DNA of 49,138 nt from Porphyromonas sp. HMSC065F10 (GCF_001808555.1 NZ_KV793779.1:1-49138), one strand, 5' to 3'. Counted from the stretch's first letter, positions 13,227 through 22,755 are shown. Notes: generated from the sequence alone by a model not told the origin. Program-made: numbers and translations.

Positions 13227-14945
13227 ATGAAGCGAAGTATTGAGGGAAGCCGAGTGCGACAGACCATCCTGTGGATGTGTTTGGTGCTGCTCGTCTCTGT
13301 CAGTGGGTCGGCGCAGACGACGACTCGTGTCCACGTGGTCCGGTCCGGCGAGACCCTATATCGGATAGGTAAGCAGTATGGCGTCACTGTGGCTGATCTC
13401 TATAGGCTCAATCCCTCTGCCCGTCAGGGTATACGTGTCGGGGAGCGGCTGGTGCTACCCGCAGGCGTATCCACGGCAGCTTCATCGGATGAGGAGTTCT
13501 ATGCGATCAAGAAGGGGGATACCCTCTACAGCATAGCTCGCCGAGCAGGCACCACGGTGAGGGAGCTGATGGCTCTCAATACGTTCCTCAAGTCTCCTGA
13601 CGACATTGCGGTAGGCATGATCATCAAGCTGCCTGCCTACTCTGCGACATCCCCCTCGTCGCCTGATGCCAAGCGTGTCGTGCCGGCGGCTGCGGACAGT
13701 CTCAATGGTATCCGGCTTGAGACAGTCTCCGGAGGGGCTAGCGTCTACTCGCTCGTCAAGGGTACTGCCTGGAGTGAGGAGGACTTCTACAAGTACAATC
13801 CTCAGGTGCTGGAGCGTGGGCTGAGAGCCGGGGAGTCGGTTTTCCTGCCGGATGGCAGTATACCGAATAACCTGGCTGCCAGGAGTGTCGTTGCCACTCG
13901 CCCTACCACCGGATCAGGGACGATGGATGTAGTGCTTGCTCTTCCTTTCAGGCTTGATAGGGAGAGGCGCTTTGCGGACTACTACGAGGGGTTCCTGATG
14001 AGTGTGCTGGAGGCTAAGCGGAAAGGTCGGGACATCAACCTGTATGTCTACAGTTGCGATGACGTGGAGCTGCCGTCAACCAAGGTGGCGATAAGCAACC
14101 TCCCCGACGTCGACCTGATCATCGGTGGCGTCTCGATCTCCTCGATCCGCCAGCTGAGCGAGCTGGCTCGCTACAAGCAGGCTGCTTATGTGATCCCCTT
14201 CTCCTCCAAGGACGTAGCCTCCTCTCTCTCCGGTCGTATCTACCAGGTCAATACCCCGGCAGCACTACTGTATGATCAGGCTGCGGAGCGCTTTATGCAG
14301 ACCTATGGCTCATACCATGTACTCTTTGTCCGTCCCATAGCGGGCGAGGAGGAGAGTCCTTTCGTGCTAGCTCTCCGGAATAGACTGCGCCTTGCCGGCA
14401 CCTCGTACTCGGAGTGTGCCTCGTCAGACTTTATGAGCGGTGAGGATGTATCTCGGCAGAGCTTAGGTCACCTGAGGGTGGTTGTGGTGCCGACCTCCTC
14501 GTCTCTCTCTGCAGCACGGCAGGTGCTGAGTGCCATCGACAGCGCACAGGAGGAGCTCGGGGATAGCTCCGTGGTTACTGCCTTTGGATATCCTGAGTGG
14601 CAGACCTATGCCTCCTCGCTCGGGAGACAGATGTACCGAGCTGAGGCAACCTTCTTTACCACCTTTTTCATCTATCCGAGAGATCGTGCCTACCAGCGGT
14701 TCTCGGCGGACTATATGAAGTGGTTTGGTCACGGTACCGGCAACACTTTCCCACGATACTCGGCTCTCGGCTACGATACGGGGAGCTATTTCCTGGGGAA
14801 AAACGAGGCGTCGGACACGGCCTACAAGGGTGTGCAGTCGCTGCTTGACTTTGGCAAGAGTGCACCGATGAAGAGTGGGACCAGGAGCAATCAAGGGGTC
14901 TTCCTCGTCCGGTACAATAAGGACAATAGCGTGTCGCGCTTCTGA
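13227..14945 (+). CDS. LysM-repeat protein with a periplasmic ligand-binding fold
   Basis: A 572-residue exported protein; the signal peptide ends at SGSAQ (residue 30). Two clear LysM peptidoglycan-binding repeats (about 35-78, HVVRSGETLYRIGKQYGV; and 86-130, YAIKKGDTLYSIARRAGT) and a degenerate third (about 155-200) precede a type 1 periplasmic-binding-protein-like domain (about 220-560). Such fusions occur in Bacteroidetes as amino-acid-receptor-like proteins of unknown ligand; the LysMs would tether it to the cell wall in the periplasm. An open frame reaches back to a GTG at 13131, but a promoter box lies inside that extension. The stop TGA overlaps the next ATG (ATGA), implying translational coupling to the barrel protein downstream. 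Confidence 0.82.
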   Translation: MKRSIEGSRVRQTILWMCLVLLVSVSGSAQTTTRVHVVRSGETLYRIGKQYGVTVADLYRLNPSARQGIRVGERLVLPAGVSTAASSDEEFYAIKKGDTLYSIARRAGTTVRELMALNTFLKSPDDIAVGMIIKLPAYSATSPSSPDAKRVVPAAADSLNGIRLETVSGGASVYSLVKGTAWSEEDFYKYNPQVLERGLRAGESVFLPDGSIPNNLAARSVVATRPTTGSGTMDVVLALPFRLDRERRFADYYEGFLMSVLEAKRKGRDINLYVYSCDDVELPSTKVAISNLPDVDLIIGGVSISSIRQLSELARYKQAAYVIPFSSKDVASSLSGRIYQVNTPAALLYDQAAERFMQTYGSYHVLFVRPIAGEEESPFVLALRNRLRLAGTSYSECASSDFMSGEDVSRQSLGHLRVVVVPTSSSLSAARQVLSAIDSAQEELGDSSVVTAFGYPEWQTYASSLGRQMYRAEATFFTTFFIYPRDRAYQRFSADYMKWFGHGTGNTFPRYSALGYDTGSYFLGKNEASDTAYKGVQSLLDFGKSAPMKSGTRSNQGVFLVRYNKDNSVSRF

Positions 14946-15622
14946 TGATGAAAAGACTAGCACTCTCTCTGCTGCTGACTCTCCTGACCCTGTCTCCTAT
15001 GAGGCTTGGGGCGGAGAGATGGGGCAGGCTCCTCATCGGTCCGACCGGTGGAGTCAGCTTCTCCACCGTCACCTTTCGTCCCATCATCCAGCAGAAACCC
15101 TATCTCGGCTACAGTGGCGGAGTGGCACTGAGGTATGATGTGGAGAGCTATGCCGGTGTGCTGGTGGAGCTTAATTACTGGCAGCGTGGCTGGACGGAGG
15201 CTCCGGAGGACTATCCGCAGTATACCTATAAGCGTAACCTCTCCTTTGTGCATGTGCCGATCATGACCCACTTTATGATCGGTGGAGCCAATAGTCCCCT
15301 TAAGCTCACCATTGATGCGGGCTCTCACTTCGGGTACAAGCTGGGAGAGCGTGAGGAGGAGCAGGTGGACGAAGGCTTTGACCCCGCCACGATGCGCCGT
15401 GTCTATCGGGAGCATCACGGGCATGAGCTGGATCACAACTTCTGGTGGGGTGTCGGTGGTGGCGTCGGTGCGGAGTACCATATGCGTCGCTTTGTGATCG
15501 GGCTGAGAGGTGGCTATATCTATAATCTGGGGGAGCTCTTTGACAATAGCCGGACCTCCCTCTTCGGGACCTCCTCTGAGCAGGTGATCGATGTGCGTAC
15601 GTACCTCCTATATCGTTTCTGA
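14945..15622 (+). CDS. PorT-like outer-membrane beta-barrel protein
   Basis: 225 residues with a signal peptide (MMKRLALSLLLTLLTLSPMR...GA). The rest is short amphipathic beta strands ending in the aromatic terminus YLLYRF, the signature of an eight-stranded outer-membrane barrel. GPTGGVSFSTVTF, LNYWQRGW and FVHVPIM are typical of the PorT/outer-membrane beta-barrel (PF13568-like) family. It is not PorT itself with any certainty. It overlaps the LysM protein gene by one base and is followed 18 bases later by an importer operon. It may act with the LysM protein as an envelope pair; that is inference from coupling. Confidence 0.75.
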   Translation: MMKRLALSLLLTLLTLSPMRLGAERWGRLLIGPTGGVSFSTVTFRPIIQQKPYLGYSGGVALRYDVESYAGVLVELNYWQRGWTEAPEDYPQYTYKRNLSFVHVPIMTHFMIGGANSPLKLTIDAGSHFGYKLGEREEEQVDEGFDPATMRRVYREHHGHELDHNFWWGVGGGVGAEYHMRRFVIGLRGGYIYNLGELFDNSRTSLFGTSSEQVIDVRTYLLYRF

Positions 15623-15640
15623 TCCGCATAGTTTATAGCC

Positions 15641-16465
15641 ATGAGACGATTTTTCTCTCTCTTAGTCTGCCTCTTCGTAGGGTGCTATGCCCTGATGGCA
15701 TCGACACCGAGGCGCATTGTTTCCCTTGCTCCATCTCTCACCCGGTCCCTCTATTACCTCGATGCTGCAGACTGGATCGTCGGGTGCACCAGCTACTGTA
15801 TGGCTGCGGGGCGCAAGGGGGTGACCGTGATTGCGAGTGCGGTCAAGACCAGCCCTGAGGCCATCGTGGCGCTGAAGCCGGACCTGATCCTCGCTACCTC
15901 ACTGACACGACAGAGTGACATTGAGACCCTGCGGAAACTGGGTCTTGAGGTGGTTACCTACCGCACCGGTACCACACTGGCTGAGATCTGTGATCAATTC
16001 GTCGACCTCGGCAAGAGGATTGGTAAGGAGGCTGAGGCGAAGAAGCTTGCTGAGGCCTCCCTCGTAGTGGCGGAGGATCTCGGGCAGCGAATGAGCGCTC
16101 AGGGACTTACCGGACGGACAGTGCTTATGCAGCTCGGGGATAACCCCCTCTATGGAGTGACGGGTGGAAACTATATGGGAGAGATGATCACCCGTCTCGG
16201 GTGTATTAATATATGTGAGGACCTCAGTCATGGGACGCTCAGCAGGGAGTATGTGCTGCGGAGTGATCCTGACTACATCTTCGTCGTAGGGATGGGGGAG
16301 GATCGTCAGCCGATGATCAAGGGGTGGCAGTCCTTCCCGGATCTTAAGGCAACTCGGCAGGGGCATCTCTGTGAGCTGGAGGCTAACGAGGCCTCGCAGC
16401 CTACACCGATTACCTATGTCCTTACTCTGCGAAGGATGGCTCTTGACCTGGGTCTGAAAGAGTAG
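15641..16465 (+). CDS. ABC transporter substrate-binding protein (BtuF/FecB-like)
   Basis: 274 residues; a signal peptide or weak lipobox (LFVGC) at the N-terminus, then a helical-backbone metal-chelate receptor fold: RRIVSLAPSLTRSLYYLD, IVALKPDLILATSLT, LGLEVVTY and the last helix LRRMALDLG. This class binds vitamin B12, haem or ferric siderophores in the periplasm. It forms a compact operon with the permease (start directly after this stop) and ATPase. Ligand cannot be decided: no cobalamin riboswitch or Fur box is recognisable upstream. Confidence 0.85.
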   Translation: MRRFFSLLVCLFVGCYALMASTPRRIVSLAPSLTRSLYYLDAADWIVGCTSYCMAAGRKGVTVIASAVKTSPEAIVALKPDLILATSLTRQSDIETLRKLGLEVVTYRTGTTLAEICDQFVDLGKRIGKEAEAKKLAEASLVVAEDLGQRMSAQGLTGRTVLMQLGDNPLYGVTGGNYMGEMITRLGCINICEDLSHGTLSREYVLRSDPDYIFVVGMGEDRQPMIKGWQSFPDLKATRQGHLCELEANEASQPTPITYVLTLRRMALDLGLKE

Positions 16466-17476
16466 ATGTCGATGAATAGGTGGACCAAGTGGGCTACTCT
16501 GCTCGTCGGACTTCTGGTCCTGTCTCTCATCACTGCTGTCTTCTCCCTCACCGTGGGGGAGATGCCAATCCGTCTCGCTGACCTATCTACCATTATGCGT
16601 GAGGACTCCATCGAGTACCGTGTCCTCCGCTACATAAGACTACCCCGTATGGTCCTTGCCCTCTCCGTAGGAGGATCCCTCAGTCTTGCAGGGTGTCTCT
16701 TACAGGGTGTCTTCCGAAATCCACTCGTAGAGCCGTACACTATGGGTCTCTCGGGAGGGGCATCCCTGGGTGTGGCTATCTGCATCGTCTTCGGAGTCTC
16801 TTCCCTGCAGTACGTTTGGCTTCCGATTAGTGGGTTTATAGGTTCGCTTGCCGTCATGGGCGTGATCTACACGCTTAGTCTGCGACGGCGGTCGGTCGAG
16901 GTGCAGCGGATGCTCCTTGTCGGAGTGATGATCAGCTTTGTCACCTCCTCGGCAGTCCTCTTCATAGAGGCTGTGGCACATCCCGAGGATCTTCAGAAAA
17001 TCATCCTCTGGTCAATGGGTTCCTTGACGCAGTCCGACACCGGTATGGTTATCGGAATGGCAGCTCTCTCTCTCCTGCTCTTAGTGATCTCCTGCCTCTT
17101 TGCCACACCGATGAATGCCATGCGACTGGGGCTGAGGAGTGCGGGACACTTGGGTTTGGACACTCGCCGGACAGTCCGATGGCTCTTTGTCATCTCTTCC
17201 TTTGCCACCGGGTGCTCCATCGCTGTAGCGGGCGTGATAGGCTTCGTCGGGCTTGTGATCCCGCATGTGGTCCGACTCACGATAGGCAATGACTATAGAG
17301 TTGTGATCCCTGCCTCCTTTCTCTTAGGCGGTCTCTTCCTCCTGCTCTGTGACCTGGTTGCGCGGACGATCATTGCTCCCAACGAGCTCCCCATCGGGGT
17401 CATCACCGGGATCCTCGGCGGGTTGCTTTTCATCCTCCTCTTGACACGCCCCCGCAGTCGTAAGCCTCTGCTATGA
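16466..17476 (+). CDS. FecCD/BtuC-family ABC permease
   Basis: A 336-residue inner-membrane permease with about ten hydrophobic segments. Family hallmarks are RLPRMVLALSVGGSLSLAGC (shown as positions near residue 52), LQGVFRNPLVEPYTMGLSGG and GFVGLVIPHVVRLTIGND, which couples to the ATPase. It imports B12, haem or siderophore with the substrate-binding protein before it and the ATPase after it. Its first codon follows the previous stop directly and its stop overlaps the next ATG by four bases. Confidence 0.92.
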   Translation: MSMNRWTKWATLLVGLLVLSLITAVFSLTVGEMPIRLADLSTIMREDSIEYRVLRYIRLPRMVLALSVGGSLSLAGCLLQGVFRNPLVEPYTMGLSGGASLGVAICIVFGVSSLQYVWLPISGFIGSLAVMGVIYTLSLRRRSVEVQRMLLVGVMISFVTSSAVLFIEAVAHPEDLQKIILWSMGSLTQSDTGMVIGMAALSLLLLVISCLFATPMNAMRLGLRSAGHLGLDTRRTVRWLFVISSFATGCSIAVAGVIGFVGLVIPHVVRLTIGNDYRVVIPASFLLGGLFLLLCDLVARTIIAPNELPIGVITGILGGLLFILLLTRPRSRKPLL

Positions 17477-18258
17477 GTCTCCTCTCGATCCGTCATTTGT
17501 CCTCGGGATACGCCCGAGGCTTCGCGATAAGAGATGTCTCTCTTGAGGTGGAGCGGGGTGCTGTGGTCGGCATCATCGGTCCCAATGGCTCGGGAAAGTC
17601 TACCCTCCTTGCGACAGTCATGGGGGATCTCTCACCGATGAGTGGTCGGATCTCCCTCGGAGAGAAGGACCTGAGACTGCTGAGCCGGCGGGAGCGCGCC
17701 TGCGCCGTCTCGGTCGTCTCCCAGATGATCGATCCCATAGCTATCACGCTGAGGGATTACGTTGCTATGGGTCGCCTACCGCATCATCCGCCACTCTACT
17801 ACTTTGAGAGCACTGCCGACCAGGAAGTGGTGGAGCGATCTATCCGAATGGTCGGCATGGAGCCACTGGCTCATAGATATATGACGGAGCTGTCTGGCGG
17901 TGAGCAGCAGATGGGGGCTATTGCACAGGCGCTCTGTGTGGAGCCTCAGCTGCTACTCCTCGATGAGGCCACGGCACACCTTGACATCACACATACCGTG
18001 CGGGTGCTCAGTCTGGTCCGCTCTCTTGCGAAGGACCCGACCCACCCCCTGACGATCCTCGCTGTCCTCCACGACCTCACCATGGCCTCGGAGTACTGCG
18101 ACTACCTTGTCCTGATGAGGGAGGGGCAGGTCTACGCCCAGGGAAGCCCAGAGGAAGTGCTGACAGAGAAGCATATAGGGGAGGTCTACAGGATGCCGGT
18201 CTCTATTACGGCTCATCCTATCTCCGGTCGGCCGATGGTGCTCCCTCGGATGGCTTAG
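17473..18258 (+). CDS. ABC transporter ATP-binding protein (BtuD/FecE-like)
   Basis: 261 residues. Walker A GPNGSGKST (near residue 36), Q-loop VVSQM, signature LSGGEQQM, Walker B LLLLDEATAHLD and switch His in LAVLHDL are all intact. It powers the FecCD-type permease encoded immediately upstream (ATGA overlap). It completes a three-gene importer for a metal chelate such as B12, haem or siderophore. Confidence 0.93.
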   Translation: MSLLSIRHLSSGYARGFAIRDVSLEVERGAVVGIIGPNGSGKSTLLATVMGDLSPMSGRISLGEKDLRLLSRRERACAVSVVSQMIDPIAITLRDYVAMGRLPHHPPLYYFESTADQEVVERSIRMVGMEPLAHRYMTELSGGEQQMGAIAQALCVEPQLLLLDEATAHLDITHTVRVLSLVRSLAKDPTHPLTILAVLHDLTMASEYCDYLVLMREGQVYAQGSPEEVLTEKHIGEVYRMPVSITAHPISGRPMVLPRMA

Positions 18259-18294
18259 CACACGAATAGTGGTGGAAAAATGGGCAAGAATGGG

Positions 18295-18302
18295 TACATT
18301 TG
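18295..18302 (+). promoter_or_regulatory. purB -7 box
   Basis: TACATTTG matches TAnnTTTG, 25 bases before the purB ATG. The -33 element is not clear. Confidence 0.5.
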
Positions 18303-18326
18303 GGCAACTAAACCAATAACAATCTT

Positions 18327-19676
18327 ATGACGCTGAATCCACTGACAGCCATCTCACCTATTGATGGTCGCTATCGCAACAAAGTAGAGGACCTGAGTGA
18401 CTACTTTTCTGAAGCCGCTCTCATCCGATATCGCATCCGCATAGAGGTAGAGTATCTGATATGTCTCTCTGAGGTGCTTCCCCAGCTTGAGAAGATCCGC
18501 AATGACGAGGACCGTCGTCGACTAAGAGCTCTCTACGAAGACTTCTCGCTCCGGGACGCTGAGCGTGTGAAGGAGATTGAGAGGACGACCAACCACGACG
18601 TGAAGGCCATAGAGTACTTCATCAAGGAGCAGATAAGCGATGATGAGTTTGGCCCTGTGCTCGAGTTTGTCCACTTTGGTCTCACCTCCCAGGATATAAA
18701 TAATAGCGCACAGCCGCTGGCCCTCAAGGAGGCACTCCATGACCAGTGGCGCCCTCGGTTGGATAAGGTGCTGTCTGAGATTAATCAGCGTGCTGAGGCG
18801 TGGGCAGACATCCCGATGCTGGCACGCACTCATGGTCAGCCTGCGTCGCCTACTACGCTCGGTAAGGAGATGAGAGTCTACGGCTATCGTCTCGAGAGAC
18901 AGCTGGCACTACTTGACCTCGTCCCACAGACGATAAAGTTTGGTGGCGCTACGGGCAATATGAATGCTCATCATGTCGCTTTCCCTGAGATCGACTGGCG
19001 CAACTTCGCCAATCACTTTGCCCACCACCTCGGTATGGGGCTGGAGGAGTATACGACCCAGATCTCTAATTATGACAACCTTGCGGCGCTCTTGGATGGC
19101 CTCAAGCGGATCTCGACGATCCTCATAGACTTCTGCCGTGACATATGGATGTATGTCTCGATGGAGTATTTCAAGCAGAAGATCAAGGAGGGTGAGGTGG
19201 GCTCCTCCGCTATGCCTCACAAGGTCAATCCCATTGACTTTGAGAATGCTGAGGGCAATCTCGGTATCGCGGTGGCATACCTGGAGCATCTGGCACATAA
19301 GCTCCCTATCTCCCGCCTGCAGAGGGATCTCACCGACTCCACCGTGATGCGTAATATTGGTATGCCGGTGGCTCATATGATGATCGCTTTCTCCTCCATC
19401 CTTAAAGGGCTTGATAAGCTGATCCTCCACGAGGAGACCATACTTGGAGACTTAGACGATGCCCTGCCGGTCGTGGCGGAGGCGCTGCAGACGATCCTGC
19501 GTAGAGAGGGCTACCCCAAGCCCTACGAGGCGCTGAAGAAGCTTACCCGTACCAATGAGAAACTTACCCGAGAGCATCTTGAGGACTTCATTGACCACCT
19601 GGAGGTGCGCCCGGAGGTGAAGGAGGAGATGAAGAGGATCACCCCGCGGAATTACACCGGTGTATATAGTAAGTGA
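18327..19676 (+). CDS. purB: adenylosuccinate lyase
   Basis: 449 residues, the long Escherichia coli-type PurB. It cleaves SAICAR and adenylosuccinate in purine synthesis, releasing fumarate. Visible motifs are PIDGRYRNKVEDLS at the start, the catalytic-histidine segment ARTHGQPASPTTLGKEM, and the flexible-loop signature SSAMPHKVNPIDFENAEGN with the catalytic serine. The domain layout is that of the fumarase/aspartase superfamily. It appears to be an independent transcription unit with its own -7 box. Confidence 0.96.
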   Translation: MTLNPLTAISPIDGRYRNKVEDLSDYFSEAALIRYRIRIEVEYLICLSEVLPQLEKIRNDEDRRRLRALYEDFSLRDAERVKEIERTTNHDVKAIEYFIKEQISDDEFGPVLEFVHFGLTSQDINNSAQPLALKEALHDQWRPRLDKVLSEINQRAEAWADIPMLARTHGQPASPTTLGKEMRVYGYRLERQLALLDLVPQTIKFGGATGNMNAHHVAFPEIDWRNFANHFAHHLGMGLEEYTTQISNYDNLAALLDGLKRISTILIDFCRDIWMYVSMEYFKQKIKEGEVGSSAMPHKVNPIDFENAEGNLGIAVAYLEHLAHKLPISRLQRDLTDSTVMRNIGMPVAHMMIAFSSILKGLDKLILHEETILGDLDDALPVVAEALQTILRREGYPKPYEALKKLTRTNEKLTREHLEDFIDHLEVRPEVKEEMKRITPRNYTGVYSK

Positions 19677-19687
19677 CCATTTCTTCG

Positions 19688-19777
19688 TACCTTTACACCG
19701 TTAAATATTAGCTATTTACAATACATGCAGCCGTGAGGCTGCGTCACCCTCCCGTGAGGGAGATAGACAAGTCTAAA
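19688..19777 (+). promoter_or_regulatory. promoter and structured leader of the pseudouridine synthase gene
   Basis: TACCTTTA at 19688-19695 is a one-mismatch -7 box. Downstream lie two consecutive hairpins with GUGA tetraloops: GCAGCC-GTGA-GGCTGC (19727-19742) and CTCCC-GTGA-GGGAG (19749-19762). Both precede the chosen ATG at 19778. The loops are of the stable GNRA type. The function is unknown; regulation by the product, an RNA-modifying enzyme, is a guess. Confidence 0.55.
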
Positions 19778-21268
19778 ATGAATAAAGACGACTACATGGA
19801 CAAGGGGTCTCTCTACGATGATGACCCTGCCGATCGTCCCGAGGGACGCTCCTCGGCAACGGATAGCGACTATACCGGTCGCCCACGGTCTCAGTACCGA
19901 AGCAGACGAACCGACTCTGATGATGACCAATCAGTGGGCATAAGGCGCCGCCGTCGCATCCGTGATATGCGTCCCGATGAGGGACCTACCACTACCACCG
20001 ACTACAGAAGGGAGAGAGCCGGTGTCTCCGAGAGCTACGACTCCTACAGACGTCGCACCAACTTCTCACGTCAGGATAGGATGCCTGATCGTACTGATCA
20101 CCGGGATAGTGAGCCTGATACCGACTACAGAGCGAGGTACAAGCAGAGGTTTGAGAGCAATCGCCGGCTCTATGGTCAGTCCTATGCCGATGATCGTGAG
20201 TCAGACGAGGGCTCCTTCCACATCTCTACCGATGATCAGGAGGAGAGACGCCCGAGTAGAGGTCGCTCCCCCTACCGGCCCTATGGTGATGGCCAGGGAC
20301 AGAGACGCCCCCAGGGCGGTCGTCCCTATCGTCGTGATCAAGGGGATAGACCCGCATACGGACAGAGACCGCGCCGGTCTTACAATGACAAGGATGGAGA
20401 GCATCGTGGAGGGCGCCGCCCTAATGGAGCAAGGGATAATCGCTCTCGAGGCGGCAGCTCCCCCCATCAGTTTGGTGGGCGTCAGGGAGGAAATATGGGC
20501 AAGCGTAAGCCGGCCCGCCCGACCTACGATCAGCCTGAGATAAGTACGGATGAGCCCATCCGGCTCAATAAGTTTATCGCCAACTCCGGTGTCTGCTCTC
20601 GTCGTGAGGCGGATGATCTCATCGCTGCCGGTGCCGTGTTAGTCAATGGCACCCCCGTCACCACTCTTGGTACCAAGGTGACGATCAATGACTGTGTTGA
20701 GGTCAATCGTCAGGAGGTGAAGCCGGAGAGCAAGGTCTATGTCCTGCTCAATAAGCCGCGCAACTGCGTCACCACATCAGATGATCCGCAGGAGCGGATG
20801 ACGGTCGTCAATCTTGTCCGCTCAGCTGCTAAGGAACGCATCTACCCGGTGGGGCGACTTGACCGTAATACGACCGGCGTACTTCTCCTCACCAACGATG
20901 GTGAGCTGGCTGCTAAGCTGGTCCATCCATCCTTCGAGAAGAAGAAGATCTACCACGCCTGGCTCGATAAGGAGGTATCTCCCGAGGATATGCAGAAGCT
21001 GGCAGATGGGATCGAGCTTGAGGACGGCGAGATGCACGCCGATGCGATCAGCTACGTCACCGATGAGGATCACGCTCAGGTGGGTATAGAGATCCACTCC
21101 GGTCGTAACCGCATCGTTCGTCGTCTCTTCGAGGCTCTGGGCTACCGAGTGGTGAAGCTCGACCGGGTTTACTTCGCCGGTCTGACTAAGAAGAATCTTG
21201 GTCGTGGCAAGTGGCGCTACCTGACACAGGAAGAGGTGGATAACCTCAAGATGGGAGCATTTGAGTAA
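19778..21268 (+). CDS. RluB/RsuA-family 23S/16S rRNA pseudouridine synthase with long Arg-rich extension
   Basis: 496 residues. The first ~260 are disordered and rich in Arg, Asp, Gly and Ser, with RGG/GGRP-like motifs. An S4 RNA-binding domain (IRLNKFIANSGVCSRREADD) and a pseudouridine synthase domain follow: YVLLNKPRNCVTT, then GRLDRNTTGVLLLTNDG with catalytic Asp362, then IHSGRNRIVRRLFEALGY. It isomerises a uridine in ribosomal RNA. A GTG at 19733 would lie within a leader hairpin loop, so I prefer the ATG at 19778 (MNKDDYMDKG). asnS follows 17 bases later, probably in one operon. Basic extensions of this kind are known in Bacteroidetes homologues and probably bind RNA. Confidence 0.88.
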   Translation: MNKDDYMDKGSLYDDDPADRPEGRSSATDSDYTGRPRSQYRSRRTDSDDDQSVGIRRRRRIRDMRPDEGPTTTTDYRRERAGVSESYDSYRRRTNFSRQDRMPDRTDHRDSEPDTDYRARYKQRFESNRRLYGQSYADDRESDEGSFHISTDDQEERRPSRGRSPYRPYGDGQGQRRPQGGRPYRRDQGDRPAYGQRPRRSYNDKDGEHRGGRRPNGARDNRSRGGSSPHQFGGRQGGNMGKRKPARPTYDQPEISTDEPIRLNKFIANSGVCSRREADDLIAAGAVLVNGTPVTTLGTKVTINDCVEVNRQEVKPESKVYVLLNKPRNCVTTSDDPQERMTVVNLVRSAAKERIYPVGRLDRNTTGVLLLTNDGELAAKLVHPSFEKKKIYHAWLDKEVSPEDMQKLADGIELEDGEMHADAISYVTDEDHAQVGIEIHSGRNRIVRRLFEALGYRVVKLDRVYFAGLTKKNLGRGKWRYLTQEEVDNLKMGAFE

Positions 21269-21285
21269 GCAGATAAGAAATTCTT

Positions 21286-22686
21286 ATGAAAAGAGTAAAG
21301 ATAGTCGACCTCGTCAAGGATCCTAAGTACATCGATCAGGAGGTCAATGTCAAGGGGTGGGTCCGCACCAAGAGGGGTAGCAAGTATGTCGCCTTCATCG
21401 CCATGAATGACGGCTCCTCTGTGTATAACCTCCAGATCGTTGCCGACAAGAGCAAGATCGATGAGGAGCTGCTCAAGAAGATCACCACCGGTGCCTGTCT
21501 CTCTGTAGACGGCAAGCTGGTAGAGAGTCAGGGCAAGGGACAGACTGTAGAAGTACAGGCCGATGCCATTGAGATCTACGGCACAGCAGACCCCGATACG
21601 TATCCCTTGCAGAAGAAGGAGCACACCTTTGAGTTCCTGCGAGAGGTGGCTCACCTCCGTCCGAGGACCAATACCTTTGGTGCTGTCTTCCGCATCCGCC
21701 ACAATATGGCTTACGCGATCCACAAGTACTTCCACGACAAGGGGTTTGTCTACTTCCACACTCCGCTGATCACTGCCTCTGATGCTGAGGGAGCCGGGCA
21801 GATGTTCCAGGTGACGACTCTGGATGTAGCCAATCCTCCCCGCACCGAGGAGGGTGAAGTAGACTACAGCCAGGACTTCTTCGGTCAGGAGACCAATCTC
21901 ACCGTCTCCGGTCAGCTGGAGGGCGAGCTTGCAGCCATGGGGCTGGGCGAGATCTACACCTTTGGTCCGACATTCCGCGCAGAGGACTCTAATACTCCTC
22001 GCCACCTGGCAGAGTTTTGGATGATCGAGCCGGAGATGGCCTTCTACGACAATACCGACAATATGGACCTGGCGGAGGACTTCGTCAAGTACCTCATCCA
22101 CTGGGCTCTGACGGAGTGCGCAGACGATGTGCAGTTCCTCAACGACACCTACGATGACACCCTCATCGATCGACTAAAGTTTGTCGATAGTCAGCGCTTT
22201 GCCCGCATCACCTACACCGAGGGTGTGGAGGTGCTGGAGCAGGCGATCAAGGACGGGGTGAAGTTTGAGTTCCCCGTCTACTGGGGCTGTGACTTGGCGG
22301 CCGAGCACGAGCGCTACCTCGTAGAGAAGCACTACAAGAAGCCTGTGATGGTCACCGACTACCCGAAGGAGATCAAGGCTTTCTATATGAAGCAAAATGA
22401 GGATGGCAAGACCGTCCGTGGTATGGATGTGCTCTTCCCCCGCATCGGCGAGATTATGGGCGGATCCGAGCGTGAGGCAGACCTCGCTAAGCTGACCAAG
22501 CGCTGTGAGGAGGTCGGGATCCCGCTGGAGGCGATGAATTGGTACCTCGATACGCGCCGCTTCGGAGCCTGCCCTCATAGTGGATTTGGTTTGGGCTTTG
22601 AGCGCTTGGTGCTCTTCGTCACGGGGATGTCCAATATCAGGGACGTCATCCCCTTCCCCCGCACCCCTAAGAACGCTAACTTCTAA
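21286..22686 (+). CDS. asnS: asparaginyl-tRNA synthetase
   Basis: 466 residues, class IIb. An N-terminal OB-fold anticodon-binding domain ([20 protein letters not shown]) precedes a class II catalytic core: [15 protein letters not shown] leading into motif 1, [21 protein letters not shown] as motif 2, and [22 protein letters not shown] as motif 3. It charges tRNA-Asn with asparagine. The asparagine rather than aspartate type is indicated by the overall family resemblance and the C-terminal [10 protein letters not shown]. It lies 17 bases after the pseudouridine synthase gene and ends at a strong terminator. Confidence 0.96.
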   Translation: MKRVKIVDLVKDPKYIDQEVNVKGWVRTKRGSKYVAFIAMNDGSSVYNLQIVADKSKIDEELLKKITTGACLSVDGKLVESQGKGQTVEVQADAIEIYGTADPDTYPLQKKEHTFEFLREVAHLRPRTNTFGAVFRIRHNMAYAIHKYFHDKGFVYFHTPLITASDAEGAGQMFQVTTLDVANPPRTEEGEVDYSQDFFGQETNLTVSGQLEGELAAMGLGEIYTFGPTFRAEDSNTPRHLAEFWMIEPEMAFYDNTDNMDLAEDFVKYLIHWALTECADDVQFLNDTYDDTLIDRLKFVDSQRFARITYTEGVEVLEQAIKDGVKFEFPVYWGCDLAAEHERYLVEKHYKKPVMVTDYPKEIKAFYMKQNEDGKTVRGMDVLFPRIGEIMGGSEREADLAKLTKRCEEVGIPLEAMNWYLDTRRFGACPHSGFGLGFERLVLFVTGMSNIRDVIPFPRTPKNANF

Positions 22687-22698
22687 TCACTGATAAGT

Positions 22699-22732
22699 AA
22701 AAACCTCCGAACCGTAAGGCTCGGAGGTTTTT
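22699..22732. terminator. bidirectional terminator between asnS and the GH123-like gene
   Basis: AAAAACCTCCGA pairs with TCGGAGGTTTTT around ACCGTAAGGC. T-runs exist on both strands, serving the two convergent genes. Confidence 0.85.
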
Positions 22733-22755
22733 GCTTATGCTCTGTAGCGAAGGAC

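Noticed and set aside
15500-15641. Cobalamin riboswitch before the BtuFCD-like genes
   Set aside because: The gap is only 18 bases and no B12-box-like sequence is seen there or in the 13000-13226 leader region.
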